A stretch of 31,327 nucleotides of DNA from JBGCDD01 sp045105075 (GTDB lineage: Bacteria; Pseudomonadota; Alphaproteobacteria; Rhodobacterales; Rhodobacteraceae): contig JBGCDD010000161.1 of assembly GCA_045105075.1 (NCBI GenBank), forward strand, positions 1 through 31,327. Direction: 5' to 3'. The notes beneath the pieces are model-generated. The model had not been told where the DNA came from, did not search any database, and saw only the letters and a list, made by a program, of their open reading frames with translations. Within the stretch, counting starts at the first letter, position 1; every line of letters starts with the position of its first letter. The position numbers were made by a program, and so were the translations under genes. Below, in pieces: positions 7,322 through 14,617 of this stretch.

Positions 7322-8785
7322 GTGCTGGACGACGATCATTACGGGCTCGACAAGGTCAAAGAACGTATTGTCGAATATCTCGCAGTGCAGCAACGCAGCA
7401 AAAAGATGAAAGGTCCGATCATGTGTCTGGTCGGCCCTCCGGGTGTTGGCAAAACGTCGCTGGGCAAATCGGTGGCCAAAGCCACGGGGCGCGAGTTTAT
7501 CCGCATCTCGCTTGGTGGTGTGCGTGACGAAAGCGAAATTCGTGGTCACCGGCGGACCTACATCGGCTCTATGCCCGGCAAGATCATTCAGGCGCTGAAA
7601 AAGGCCAAGACCACCAACCCGCTGATCTTGCTGGATGAAATCGACAAGATGGGCCAGGATTTTCGGGGTGACCCTGCCTCAGCCATGCTGGAAGTTTTGG
7701 ATCCGGAACAAAACAACACGTTTATGGATCACTATCTTGAGGTCGAATATGATCTGTCAAACGTGATGTTCCTGACCACTTCCAACAGCTACAACATGCC
7801 TGGGCCTCTGCTCGACCGGATGGAGATCATTCCGCTGGCCGGCTACACCGAGGACGAAAAGCGCGAAATTGCCAAGCAGCATTTGATCGGCAAACAAGTG
7901 AAAAACCACGGTCTGAAAGGCAAAGAATTCAGCCTGACTGACGAGGCATTGTCCGAGATCATTCGCACTTATACGCGCGAGGCGGGCGTGCGGAACCTGG
8001 AACGCGAAATTGCCAAAGTGGCGCGCAAAAGCCTGACCAAGATCATCAAGAAAGAGGCCGACAGTGTGACGGTCACGGCGGATAATCTGGATGACTTCCT
8101 TGGGGTGAAAAAGTTCCGGTATGGACTGGCCGAAAAGGAAGATCAGGTCGGTGTCGTGACCGGGCTGGCCTATACTTCGGTTGGGGGCGAATTGCTGCAA
8201 ATTGAAGCGCTGCGCCTGCCGGGCAAAGGGCGGATGAAGACCACAGGTAAGCTGGGCGATGTGATGAAAGAATCCATCGATGCGGCCAGCTCCTATGTGC
8301 GCTCGATCAGCCCGTCGATCGGGGTGAAACCGCCGCAATTTGACACGCTGGACATCCACGTGCACGTGCCCGATGGCGCCACGCCCAAGGATGGCCCCAG
8401 CGCCGGACTGGCTATGGTGACGTCGATTGTGTCGGTGCTGACCAAAATACCTGTGCGCAAAGACATGGCCATGACCGGTGAGGTCAGCCTGCGCGGCAAC
8501 GCAATGCCCATCGGTGGTTTGAAGGAAAAGCTGCTCGCGGCCTTGCGCGGTGGCATCACAACGGTGCTGATCCCGCAAGAAAATGAAAAGGATTTGCCTG
8601 AAATCCCCGACAATGTGAAGGACGGCCTTCGCATTATTCCGGTCAGCCATGTCTCTGAAGTGCTCAAACACGCGCTGGTGTCGGTCCCGACCGAGATCGA
8701 ATGGGACGAGGCGGCTGAGGAGGCAGCGGCTGCGAAAGCAGCCCTTGCGGCAGGTGGTGCGGCGGCCTCGGCAACAGCGCATTAA
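7322..8785 (+). CDS. lon: C-terminal Lon fragment, possible GTG restart (487 residues)
   Basis: Downstream of the TAG the same frame is open. The first plausible restart is GTG at 7322, with only a weak AGG upstream. It would give the AAA+ and peptidase domains (Walker A, Walker B, S676/K719 in full-length numbering) with a short acidic/Ala-rich tail. Whether it is translated is unknown. The N domain and coiled coil are normally needed for hexamer assembly and substrate handling, so activity is doubtful. Confidence 0.5.
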   Translation: MLDDDHYGLDKVKERIVEYLAVQQRSKKMKGPIMCLVGPPGVGKTSLGKSVAKATGREFIRISLGGVRDESEIRGHRRTYIGSMPGKIIQALKKAKTTNPLILLDEIDKMGQDFRGDPASAMLEVLDPEQNNTFMDHYLEVEYDLSNVMFLTTSNSYNMPGPLLDRMEIIPLAGYTEDEKREIAKQHLIGKQVKNHGLKGKEFSLTDEALSEIIRTYTREAGVRNLEREIAKVARKSLTKIIKKEADSVTVTADNLDDFLGVKKFRYGLAEKEDQVGVVTGLAYTSVGGELLQIEALRLPGKGRMKTTGKLGDVMKESIDAASSYVRSISPSIGVKPPQFDTLDIHVHVPDGATPKDGPSAGLAMVTSIVSVLTKIPVRKDMAMTGEVSLRGNAMPIGGLKEKLLAALRGGITTVLIPQENEKDLPEIPDNVKDGLRIIPVSHVSEVLKHALVSVPTEIEWDEAAEEAAAAKAALAAGGAAASATAH

Positions 8786-8790
8786 CCCCT

Positions 8791-8823
8791 CAAAGGGGCG
8801 GCGTGTCGTGCGGCGCCCCTTTG
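8791..8823 (+). terminator. hairpin terminator after lon
   Basis: A nine-base-pair stem, AAAGGGGCG (8792-8800) with CGCCCCTTT (8814-8822), encloses a 13-base GC-rich loop six bases after the lon stop. The T tract is short, so termination may be partial. Confidence 0.6.
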
Positions 8824-8841
8824 GACTTTGGTGCCATAGAC

Positions 8842-8870
8842 TGGTCAATTCGCGCCAAATGCCCTATACT
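8842..8870 (+). promoter_or_regulatory. sigma-70-type promoter of the HU-like gene
   Basis: TGGTCA (8842-8847), a 17-base spacer and TATACT (8865-8870) lie about 30 bases before the ATG. The -10 is near consensus and the -35 matches four of six positions. Confidence 0.5.
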
Positions 8871-8901
8871 GTTGCCAAATCAAAAACACTTAGGAGCAGA
8901 T

Positions 8902-9342
8902 ATGACCACCTCAACCACACCGAGCAAGACCCCGACGCGTAAGACAACCACGCGTAAACCCAAAACAATGCCCACGGCCAAGAAGGTCTTGGAAACAGGG
9001 GCCGGTGACGTGCCAGAGGCGGAACAGGTGACACCCACTGTGGTGTCGACCGCGACGCCGGTTGTGGGTCAGGCTGACATGAAAAAGGCCGAGCTTGTGG
9101 ATCTGGTCGTGGCGCGATCGGGGATCAAAAAGAAATACGCCAAACCAGCGGCCGAGGCGATGCTGGCTGTTTTGGGCGAGGCCATCGCTGACGGGCGCGA
9201 ATTGAACTTGCAACCCTTTGGCAAGCTGCGCATTAACCGCGCAGAAACCAAGTCGAACGGGCGGGTGATCGTATGCAAACTGCGTCAAAGCCTGGCCAAT
9301 GGTCCGTCGTCGAAAGACACGCTTGCAGAGCCAGCTGAGTGA
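8902..9342 (+). CDS. HU/IHF-family DNA-binding protein with a basic N-terminal extension
   Basis: A 146-residue protein. Residues 1-about 25 are rich in Thr, Lys and Arg, and a linker runs to about residue 55. The HU-like core starts at MKKAELVDLVVARSG and includes LNLQPFGKLRINR, the HU dimer core with its typical PFG turn. The long DNA-intercalating arm with the usual GRNP motif is not present; it is replaced by a short SNGRVIV hairpin, so binding differs from standard HU. AGGAG (8892-8896) supports the ATG at 8902. The same frame upstream (from 8803) crosses the lon terminator and is not coding. It is likely a nucleoid-associated protein. The gene ends 19 bases before the tRNA gene, so read-through into it is possible. 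Confidence 0.82.
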   Translation: MTTSTTPSKTPTRKTTTRKPKTMPTAKKVLETGAGDVPEAEQVTPTVVSTATPVVGQADMKKAELVDLVVARSGIKKKYAKPAAEAMLAVLGEAIADGRELNLQPFGKLRINRAETKSNGRVIVCKLRQSLANGPSSKDTLAEPAE

Positions 9343-9361
9343 GGGTAATACGCCTTTGAAT

Positions 9362-9436
9362 GGGTGATTAGCTCAGTGGTAGAGCGCTTCGTTCACATCG
9401 AAGATGTCAGGAGTTCAAATCTCTTATCACCCACCA
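9362..9436 (+). tRNA. tRNA-Val (anticodon CAC), CCA encoded
   Basis: A full cloverleaf can be drawn. The acceptor stem GGGTGAT pairs with ATCACCC, the D stem is GCTC/GAGC, and the anticodon stem CTTCG/CGAAG holds the loop TTCACAT (anticodon CAC). The T stem AGGAG/CTCTT holds TTCAAAT. Discriminator A and a genomically encoded CCA (9434-9436) finish it. It reads GUG codons. No integrase or duplicated 3' end is seen downstream, so it does not mark an integrated element here. Confidence 0.96.
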
Positions 9437-9444
9437 TTTTTCTG

Positions 9445-9473
9445 GGGCGTCGCCATCGGCTGCGCCCTTTTTT
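9445..9473 (+). terminator. rho-independent terminator after tRNA-Val
   Basis: GGGCG (9445-9449) pairs with CGCCC (9463-9467), an inner GCC/GGC extension continues the stem, and six T residues (9468-9473) follow. It ends the tRNA transcript just before the phosphoglycerate mutase-like gene. Confidence 0.8.
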
Positions 9474-9488
9474 CATGGTGAGGTCACA

Positions 9489-10055
9489 ATGCACTGTCCC
9501 GAATTTCTGGTCCTGCGTCACGGTGAAACCGAATGGAACAGGATGGGGCGCATGCAAGGTGCCCTGGACAGCCCGTTGACGCCAAAAGGGCGCCAGCAAG
9601 CCGCCCGTCAAGGCGATATCCTACGTCGTTTTGGCACGGCGGATTGGTCATTTCTGTCCAGCCCGCAAGGGCGCGCGCGCGCCACCGCAGAAATTGCGCT
9701 GGGGCCAGATGCGGGCATCATCGAAGACGCCCGGCTTGCTGAAATCACAGTGGGTGATTGGACGGGCATCGCGCGCGACACATTGATGGCGCAACACCCG
9801 CATCTGTTCGAAAATGGTGATCTGGGCTGGTACGATCATGCGCCCGGTGGCGAAGGTTTGGCCGGTTTGGCCATGCGTTGCGAGTCTTTTTTAAAGCAGC
9901 TGCAAGGCCCTTCCGTGATCGTCACCCATGGGATCACCAGCCGCGTGTTGCGCTGTTTTGCGCAGGGTTTGCCTTATGACGCGTTTGAAACGCTGAACGG
10001 CGGGCAGGGCGTTGTGTATCATCTGAAGGATGGGGTCAGCACGCTATTGGAGTGA
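9489..10055 (+). CDS. histidine phosphatase / phosphoglycerate mutase-like protein
   Basis: A 188-residue member of the histidine phosphatase superfamily. The phosphohistidine motif LRHGETEWN is at residues 9-17 (H11), SSPQGRARATAE follows near 55-66, and the second catalytic histidine is in VIVTHGITSRVLR. Family members act on phosphoglycerates, sugar phosphates or cofactor precursors; the substrate cannot be assigned, and it is shorter than true GpmA. The ATG at 9489 follows GAGG and opens immediately at the family start. The last 12 bases overlap the end of the convergent YbaK-type gene. Confidence 0.88.
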   Translation: MHCPEFLVLRHGETEWNRMGRMQGALDSPLTPKGRQQAARQGDILRRFGTADWSFLSSPQGRARATAEIALGPDAGIIEDARLAEITVGDWTGIARDTLMAQHPHLFENGDLGWYDHAPGGEGLAGLAMRCESFLKQLQGPSVIVTHGITSRVLRCFAQGLPYDAFETLNGGQGVVYHLKDGVSTLLE

Positions 10056-10529
10056 TCCTGCGTCGGTTGTGAAATCTCCCAACGTGGCCTGAGCCATGGC
10101 CTGCAAGCGGATGGGGTCGCTGGAAAAAACGTGATGCGGCGTGCCGGCGGCGGCCCAGATATGGTCAAAATCTAACAGGCGCGGATCGAAAAAGGCGCGG
10201 ATCGGGTTCAAATGCCCAATCGGTGCGACCCCGCCAATGGCAAAGCCGGTTTGGGTCCGGATCAGGGCCGCGTCAGCTTTGCCCAAAGGCTCGCCCGTCA
10301 AAGCTGCGGCTTTTTGTGGGTCAACGCGGCGCCCCCCGGCGGTCAAAAACAACACCGCGCGTTGGCTGGTCTGGCCTAAAAAAACAATGGATTTGGCGAT
10401 TTGATCAACGTGGCAACCCACGGCTTGGGCGGCATCTTCGGCCGTGCGGGCCAATGCGGTTTCCTGGATGTTGGCCTCCAGCCCGGCTGCATCCAGTGCG
10501 GCGCGCACCCGTTTCAAACTTTTGCTCAT
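10044..10529 (-). CDS. YbaK/EbsC-type aminoacyl-tRNA deacylase
   Basis: A 161-residue protein matching the YbaK/ProX-type editing domain, which hydrolyses mischarged tRNAs such as Cys-tRNA(Pro). Recognisable stretches are AKSIVFLGQ (with the family lysine), VLFLTAGGRRVDP, and TGFAIGGVAPIGHLNP near 115-130, the substrate-loop signature. The ATG at 10529 has a GGGGG ribosome site upstream. The open frame continues 36 codons further, through Cys/Ala-rich sequence derived from the tandem repeats, and is rejected as an extension. The gene is convergent with the mutase-like gene and divergent from glnE. The specific amino acid edited is not determinable from sequence alone. Confidence 0.88.
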   Translation of the reverse strand: MSKSLKRVRAALDAAGLEANIQETALARTAEDAAQAVGCHVDQIAKSIVFLGQTSQRAVLFLTAGGRRVDPQKAAALTGEPLGKADAALIRTQTGFAIGGVAPIGHLNPIRAFFDPRLLDFDHIWAAAGTPHHVFSSDPIRLQAMAQATLGDFTTDAGSLQ

Positions 10530-10588
10530 GTCGTTGCTGCCCCCAATCGCGCACCCGCAAACTGGCCGAGCCAAAGCGCAAGCGCAAC

Positions 10589-10652
10589 CGCAAGCAGGCA
10601 GATGCCAAAGCGCAAGCAGGCAGATGCCAACGCGCAAGCAGGCAGATGATTG
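10589..10652. repeat. 22-bp tandem repeat, nearly three copies
   Basis: The unit CGCAAGCAGGCAGATGCCAA plus two bases occurs at 10589-10610 and 10611-10632, and a third partial copy is at 10633-10652. Copies 1 and 2 differ at one base. Degenerate AAGCGCAAGCGCAA sequence lies just upstream. The array ends 33 bases before the glnE start, between two divergent promoters. The 22-bp period is about two helical turns, so the array could be stacked protein sites or simple slippage. Confidence 0.85.
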
Positions 10653-10685
10653 ACCCCGCGCGCGCGACAGCGCACCTTTGGCGGC

Positions 10686-13481
10686 GTGACATTCGCCAGT
10701 TCCATAACCCGCTTGCCGCGCCCGTTCGATTCGGATCTGGGCCAGGACAGTCTGCGCCTGCTGCCCGAGCTGCGCCCCGAACTGCGCGCGCTGATCCTTG
10801 GGACAGCGGGCACCAGCCCCTATCTGAAACAGCTGATTGATCGCGACGGTGCGTGGCTGGCAGAGGCGTTTGACGACAGCGCCGGCGCCGTTGAACGGGT
10901 CATTGATAATGTGCGCGCTTTACCAGCCGACCAGCTAAAGCCCGGGCTGCGCCTTGCCAAACGTCGCATCGCCTTGATCAGTGCACTGGCCGATTTGGGC
11001 GGGGTGTGGTCGCTGGAACAGGTCACAGGATGCCTGAGCGATTTTGCCGCGCTGGCCTGCGATCTGGCAATCAAGGCCGAGGTGGCGAGCTTGATCAAAC
11101 GCGGGAAATTGCCCGGGCAGGGACCAGATGATGTGGCGCATGCGGGCGGGCTGGTTGTGTTGGCCATGGGCAAGATGGGCGCGGGCGAGCTGAACTATTC
11201 CTCGGATATCGACCTGATCTGTTTGTTCGATGAAACCCGCTATGATCCAGACGACTATCATGTTGCACGCCAGGGATTGGTGCGCGCCACGCGCAATATG
11301 TGCGCCATTCTCAGCGATCGCACCGCCGACGGCTATGTGTTTCGCACTGATCTGCGTCTTCGACCGGATCCGGCTGTGACCCCGGTGTGCATGGCCATGG
11401 AGGCCGCCGAGCGATATTACGAAAGCCTGGGGCGGACCTGGGAACGCGCCGCTTATATCAAAGCGCGTGCGGTGGCCGGCGATGTGAGGGCGGGGGCCGG
11501 TTTTTTAAAAACGTTGCGCCCTTTTGTCTGGCGGCGCCATTTGGATTTTGCGGCCATCCAGGATGCCCACGATATGCGCCTGCGCATTCGCAAAGACAAA
11601 GGGTTGGGTGGGCCTTTGACCCTGCCGGGGCACGATATGAAGCTGGGGCGTGGTGGCATTCGCGAAATCGAGTTTTTCACCCAGACCCGACAATTGATCG
11701 CCGGGGGGCGCGATACCAGTTTGCGTCTGCGCGATACGGTGGGAGGGCTGGGCGCGCTGGCCGACAAAGGCTGGATCAGCGCCGACGTGGCGTCTCGCCT
11801 CAGTGCACATTACCGCGCCCACCGCGATGTCGAACACCGGATCCAGATGATCCATGACGCCCAGACCCACAAATTGCCGCACGCCCCGGAAGAGTTCGAG
11901 CGCATCGCCTGTCTGATGGGGCAAGATGCGCAAAGCCTGCGCACCGAGCTGACCGATGGGCTTAGCGAAGTGCATCATTTGACCGAGGGTTTTTTTGCGC
12001 CCGACGCAACACCGCCAACGCCGGCCGATGATTTCGACGCCGCGACACTGGCACGATGGCGCAGCTATCCTGCCTTGCGATCCGAGCGCGCGGCTCAGAT
12101 TTTTGACCGCCTGCGTCCGGAATTGCTGGCGCGTCTGGCGCGCACGGCCCGCCCGGACGAGGCCCTGGTGGCGCTTGATGGCTTTCTGGCTGGCTTGCCT
12201 GCGGGGGTGCAGCTGTTTTCACTGTTTGAGGCAAACCCGCAGCTGCTCGATCTGCTGATCGATATTGTCGGCACGTCGCACGCGCTTGCGCGCCATCTTG
12301 CGCGCAATTCCGGCGTGTTTGACGCCGTTATTGGGGGGGATTTCTTTGCGCCTTGGCCCGGACAGGCGCATTTGCTGGACGAGTTGACTTCGGTGTTGGC
12401 GGGCGAACCGGACTATGAATCGCAACTGGATGCCGCGCGGCGTTGGAAAAAGGAATGGCAGTTTCGCATTGGTGTGCACCATTTGCGCGGGCTGGCCGAA
12501 GCCGCACAGGCTGGTGCGCATTACGGCGATCTCGCCCAGGCTGTGATTGCGGCATTGTTGCCCGTGGTCCAAGCTCAGTTCGCGCAAAAACATGGGCCTG
12601 CTCCGGGGCGCGGCGCCGCCGTTTTGGGCATGGGCTCGCTTGGGGCGGGGCGGCTGACGGCGACGTCTGATCTGGATTTGATCGTGATTTACGACCCGCA
12701 AGGCACCGAGATGTCGACCGGTGCGCGCCCCCTTGCAACGCGGCCCTATTACGCGCGTCTCACGCAGGCGTTGATCACCGCCTTGAGCGCTCCGATGGCG
12801 CAGGGGCGGCTTTACGATGTTGATATGCGGCTGCGCCCGTCCGGCACTCAAGGGCCCGTGGCCACCAGCTTGACCAGCTTTTGCGACTATCAGCAAAATC
12901 AGGCCTGGCTCTGGGAGCATCTGGCGCTGACGCGGGCGCGGGTGGTGGCCAGTGCTGATCCGGGTTTGAGCCGTGACATCGAAGACTTCCGCCGCCTGGT
13001 GTTGCAAAAACACCGCGATCGGCGCGACATGTTCACCAATCTGGGCGACATGCGCGCCCGTCTTGAGCAGGCCAAAACCCCCGACAGCCTTTGGGACGCC
13101 AAGACCGGTCCGGGCCGCATGATGGACATTGAATTGATCGCGCAACTGGGCAGTTTGATGGCGGCGCAATCGGGCAGCGACACAGAGCGCACCGATGTCG
13201 GGGCCGGGCTTGAGGCGGGCGTCGCTTGCGGCTGGATTGAGGTCGCGGACAAGGCGGTTCTAGCCACAAACTACGATCTATACTGGCGCGTACAGACAGC
13301 AGCGCGGCTGTTGTCGGCAGGGCCATTGAAATGGGAACAGATGGGCGAAGGCGGAGCCAGATTTTTGTGCAGCAGTGCGGGTTTCGACAGCCTCGAAGCA
13401 CTGGAAACCGCGCTTTTGGCCGGTTACGATGCAACCGCTGCGGTGATTGTACGCCTGTTGGACGGGGCGGCTGCACCATGA
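10686..13481 (+). CDS. glnE: bifunctional glutamine synthetase adenylyltransferase/adenylyl-removing enzyme
   Basis: A 931-residue protein of the expected size for GlnE, which adenylylates glutamine synthetase to switch it off when nitrogen is plentiful and removes AMP when nitrogen is scarce. It has two nucleotidyltransferase domains. The N-terminal adenylyl-removing domain has GAGELNYSSDIDLI near residue 165 and the C-terminal adenylyltransferase domain has GSLGAGRLTATSDLDLI near residue 650, each with the paired aspartates. Helical GlnD/PII-responsive segments lie between and after them. I chose the GTG at 10686 because VTFASSITRLPRPFD is where family similarity starts; the open frame reaches back to a TTG at 10650 inside the repeat array. 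The ribosome site is weak. The stop overlaps the next start (ATGA). Confidence 0.95.
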   Translation: MTFASSITRLPRPFDSDLGQDSLRLLPELRPELRALILGTAGTSPYLKQLIDRDGAWLAEAFDDSAGAVERVIDNVRALPADQLKPGLRLAKRRIALISALADLGGVWSLEQVTGCLSDFAALACDLAIKAEVASLIKRGKLPGQGPDDVAHAGGLVVLAMGKMGAGELNYSSDIDLICLFDETRYDPDDYHVARQGLVRATRNMCAILSDRTADGYVFRTDLRLRPDPAVTPVCMAMEAAERYYESLGRTWERAAYIKARAVAGDVRAGAGFLKTLRPFVWRRHLDFAAIQDAHDMRLRIRKDKGLGGPLTLPGHDMKLGRGGIREIEFFTQTRQLIAGGRDTSLRLRDTVGGLGALADKGWISADVASRLSAHYRAHRDVEHRIQMIHDAQTHKLPHAPEEFERIACLMGQDAQSLRTELTDGLSEVHHLTEGFFAPDATPPTPADDFDAATLARWRSYPALRSERAAQIFDRLRPELLARLARTARPDEALVALDGFLAGLPAGVQLFSLFEANPQLLDLLIDIVGTSHALARHLARNSGVFDAVIGGDFFAPWPGQAHLLDELTSVLAGEPDYESQLDAARRWKKEWQFRIGVHHLRGLAEAAQAGAHYGDLAQAVIAALLPVVQAQFAQKHGPAPGRGAAVLGMGSLGAGRLTATSDLDLIVIYDPQGTEMSTGARPLATRPYYARLTQALITALSAPMAQGRLYDVDMRLRPSGTQGPVATSLTSFCDYQQNQAWLWEHLALTRARVVASADPGLSRDIEDFRRLVLQKHRDRRDMFTNLGDMRARLEQAKTPDSLWDAKTGPGRMMDIELIAQLGSLMAAQSGSDTERTDVGAGLEAGVACGWIEVADKAVLATNYDLYWRVQTAARLLSAGPLKWEQMGEGGARFLCSSAGFDSLEALETALLAGYDATAAVIVRLLDGAAAP

Positions 13482-13750
13482 AAGAAACCTCGCCGCTGGA
13501 CCCAAAAGGCTTGATCTATGAGGCCTATCAGATCGAAGGTATCACCCCGGCTGAATGCCGCAGTATTTTCCTGGACTGGGCGCTGAGCCTGCCGGTTGAA
13601 CAAGACACCAATGTCGCACTTGGCCAGCTGATTGAACGCTACGGCCAAAATGCGCCCGAGCATCCAATGACAGACGTGATGCGCCAGGGTCAAAGCAGGT
13701 TGGCAGCGCCAAGGCGGCGCGGCGGGTGGCGCAGTCGTCCGCGCAACTGA
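13478..13750 (+). CDS. small conserved-looking protein coupled to glnE
   Basis: A 90-residue protein whose ATG (13478) overlaps the glnE stop in ATGA, indicating translational coupling. The sequence is soluble and mostly helical: EAYQIEGITPAECRSIFLDW, then LPVEQDTNVALGQLIERYG, then a basic Arg-rich tail. I do not recognise a characterised family; I recall similar small hypothetical proteins from Rhodobacterales, which I cannot check here. Position suggests co-expression with GlnE, but no role in nitrogen control can be shown. Confidence 0.75.
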   Translation: MKETSPLDPKGLIYEAYQIEGITPAECRSIFLDWALSLPVEQDTNVALGQLIERYGQNAPEHPMTDVMRQGQSRLAAPRRRGGWRSRPRN

Positions 13751-13853
13751 GCCAGCGAACGTCTTAACTGTGTCTCAAAATTGCCTTAATTCGGTGCCAG
13801 TGCAGGATTGTATCTAATTCAGGTCAAATTGGCCCGAGCGCAGGAGACCGTCC

Positions 13854-14579
13854 ATGCCCCGTCTTTTTACCCTATCACTGATCGGTGCTGCCTTGACGGT
13901 GTCCGGGTGCGGCATGTTTGACTTTCCGACACGCAACAAAGCCTTTGAAACGCCGGTTGGCTCTGCGATTGATGTGCCCGCTGGCTATCAGCCGGTGCCT
14001 GGATCGGTTGCCGAAACCGTCGTTGCCGCGTCTCAACTGACAGGCCAAGCTGTGTTACCCGGCAAATCACCTGTTCGGGTGCGCAATGTCACAGTGACCG
14101 TACCGCGCGAGCTGAAAGTATCAGAATCAAATGGTTACCTGCCACGCGGCGACATCGTTTGGCGCGGTGACCCCCCCGGTGATCGCTACGCCCAAGTGCA
14201 AACCATCGTCAGCGATGCGCTGACAAAAGGCGTCGAAGCGCTTGATGGCGCCAGCGAAGTTGATGTGGCAGTCCAGGTTGAAAAGTTCCACGCCCTGACC
14301 GAAAAGGCCCGCTATACCACCGGCGGCGTGCACGCGATCACTTTTCTTTTGTCGGTCACGGATGCTCAGACCGGCCAGTTGGTTGTGCCCACACGCAGCG
14401 TGCGCGCCGATCTGGATGGCTATGGCGGCGAACAGGCGCTGCGGGCAGAAGCGCGTGGTGAGACGCAGAAAGTGCGCATCACAGCCCACCTGCAAGAGGT
14501 TATTCGTCAGGAACTGACCCGGCCGGAGGGGTACAAAAACACCCGGCTCGGCGTGATCCAGGCGCTAAACTACCAGTAA
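13854..14579 (+). CDS. lipoprotein of a Rhodobacterales hypothetical family (DUF6778-like)
   Basis: A 241-residue protein with a lipoprotein signal: charged start, hydrophobic stretch, lipobox VSGC with the modified cysteine at residue 19. No aspartate follows the cysteine, so outer-membrane sorting would be expected. The mature part has a VRNVTVTVPRELKVSESNGYLPRGDIVWRG-type segment (residues about 77-107), then a helical region and DAQTGQLVVPT. From memory this resembles a roseobacter family catalogued as DUF6778; that assignment is unverified. AGGAGA lies about 6 bases before the ATG. A 103-base gap from the preceding gene leaves room for its own promoter. Confidence 0.82.
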   Translation: MPRLFTLSLIGAALTVSGCGMFDFPTRNKAFETPVGSAIDVPAGYQPVPGSVAETVVAASQLTGQAVLPGKSPVRVRNVTVTVPRELKVSESNGYLPRGDIVWRGDPPGDRYAQVQTIVSDALTKGVEALDGASEVDVAVQVEKFHALTEKARYTTGGVHAITFLLSVTDAQTGQLVVPTRSVRADLDGYGGEQALRAEARGETQKVRITAHLQEVIRQELTRPEGYKNTRLGVIQALNYQ

Positions 14580-14617
14580 GGGTTTCGCCCCCCGGCGCAT
14601 CTGGCTATGAGGGCGTC

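Larger units (their letters stand above)
6374..8785 (+). pseudogene. lon: endopeptidase Lon, full length but interrupted by an in-frame TAG
   Basis: The frame from ATG 6374 to TAA at 8783-8785 encodes an 803-codon Lon (La), the ATP-dependent hexameric serine protease that removes misfolded and regulatory proteins. It is colinear with the family throughout: N domain (PVLPLRDIVVFPHM...), coiled coil, Walker A GPPGVGKTS at 354-362, Walker B LILLDEIDKMG, and the protease Ser/Lys dyad in DGPSAGLAM (S676) and GGLKEKLLAA (K719), with the same 43-residue spacing as in E. coli. Codon 305 (7286-7288) is TAG, directly after the conserved YLDWMLSIPWGVK segment, and the frame continues without shift as SIKKDLKQAQKVLDDDHYG. 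One base change (for example from TCG) explains it. Everything else is intact, so the lesion is recent, or it is a sequencing error. No insertion is present. Confidence 0.9.

Noticed and set aside
6374..8785. Programmed frameshift or insertion element explaining the two lon pieces
   Set aside because: Both pieces are in the same frame with no inserted or missing bases and no repeats at the junction; a single base change is enough.
7757..8848. A 363-codon open frame on the minus strand across lon
   Set aside because: It is antisense to conserved Lon sequence, His/Arg/Gln-rich, and has no homology character; it is a shadow frame.
9362..9436. tRNA-Val as an integration site of a mobile island
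   Set aside because: No integrase, no repeated tRNA 3' end, and ordinary chromosomal genes on both sides.
10589..10652. CRISPR array
   Set aside because: The copies are directly adjacent without spacers.
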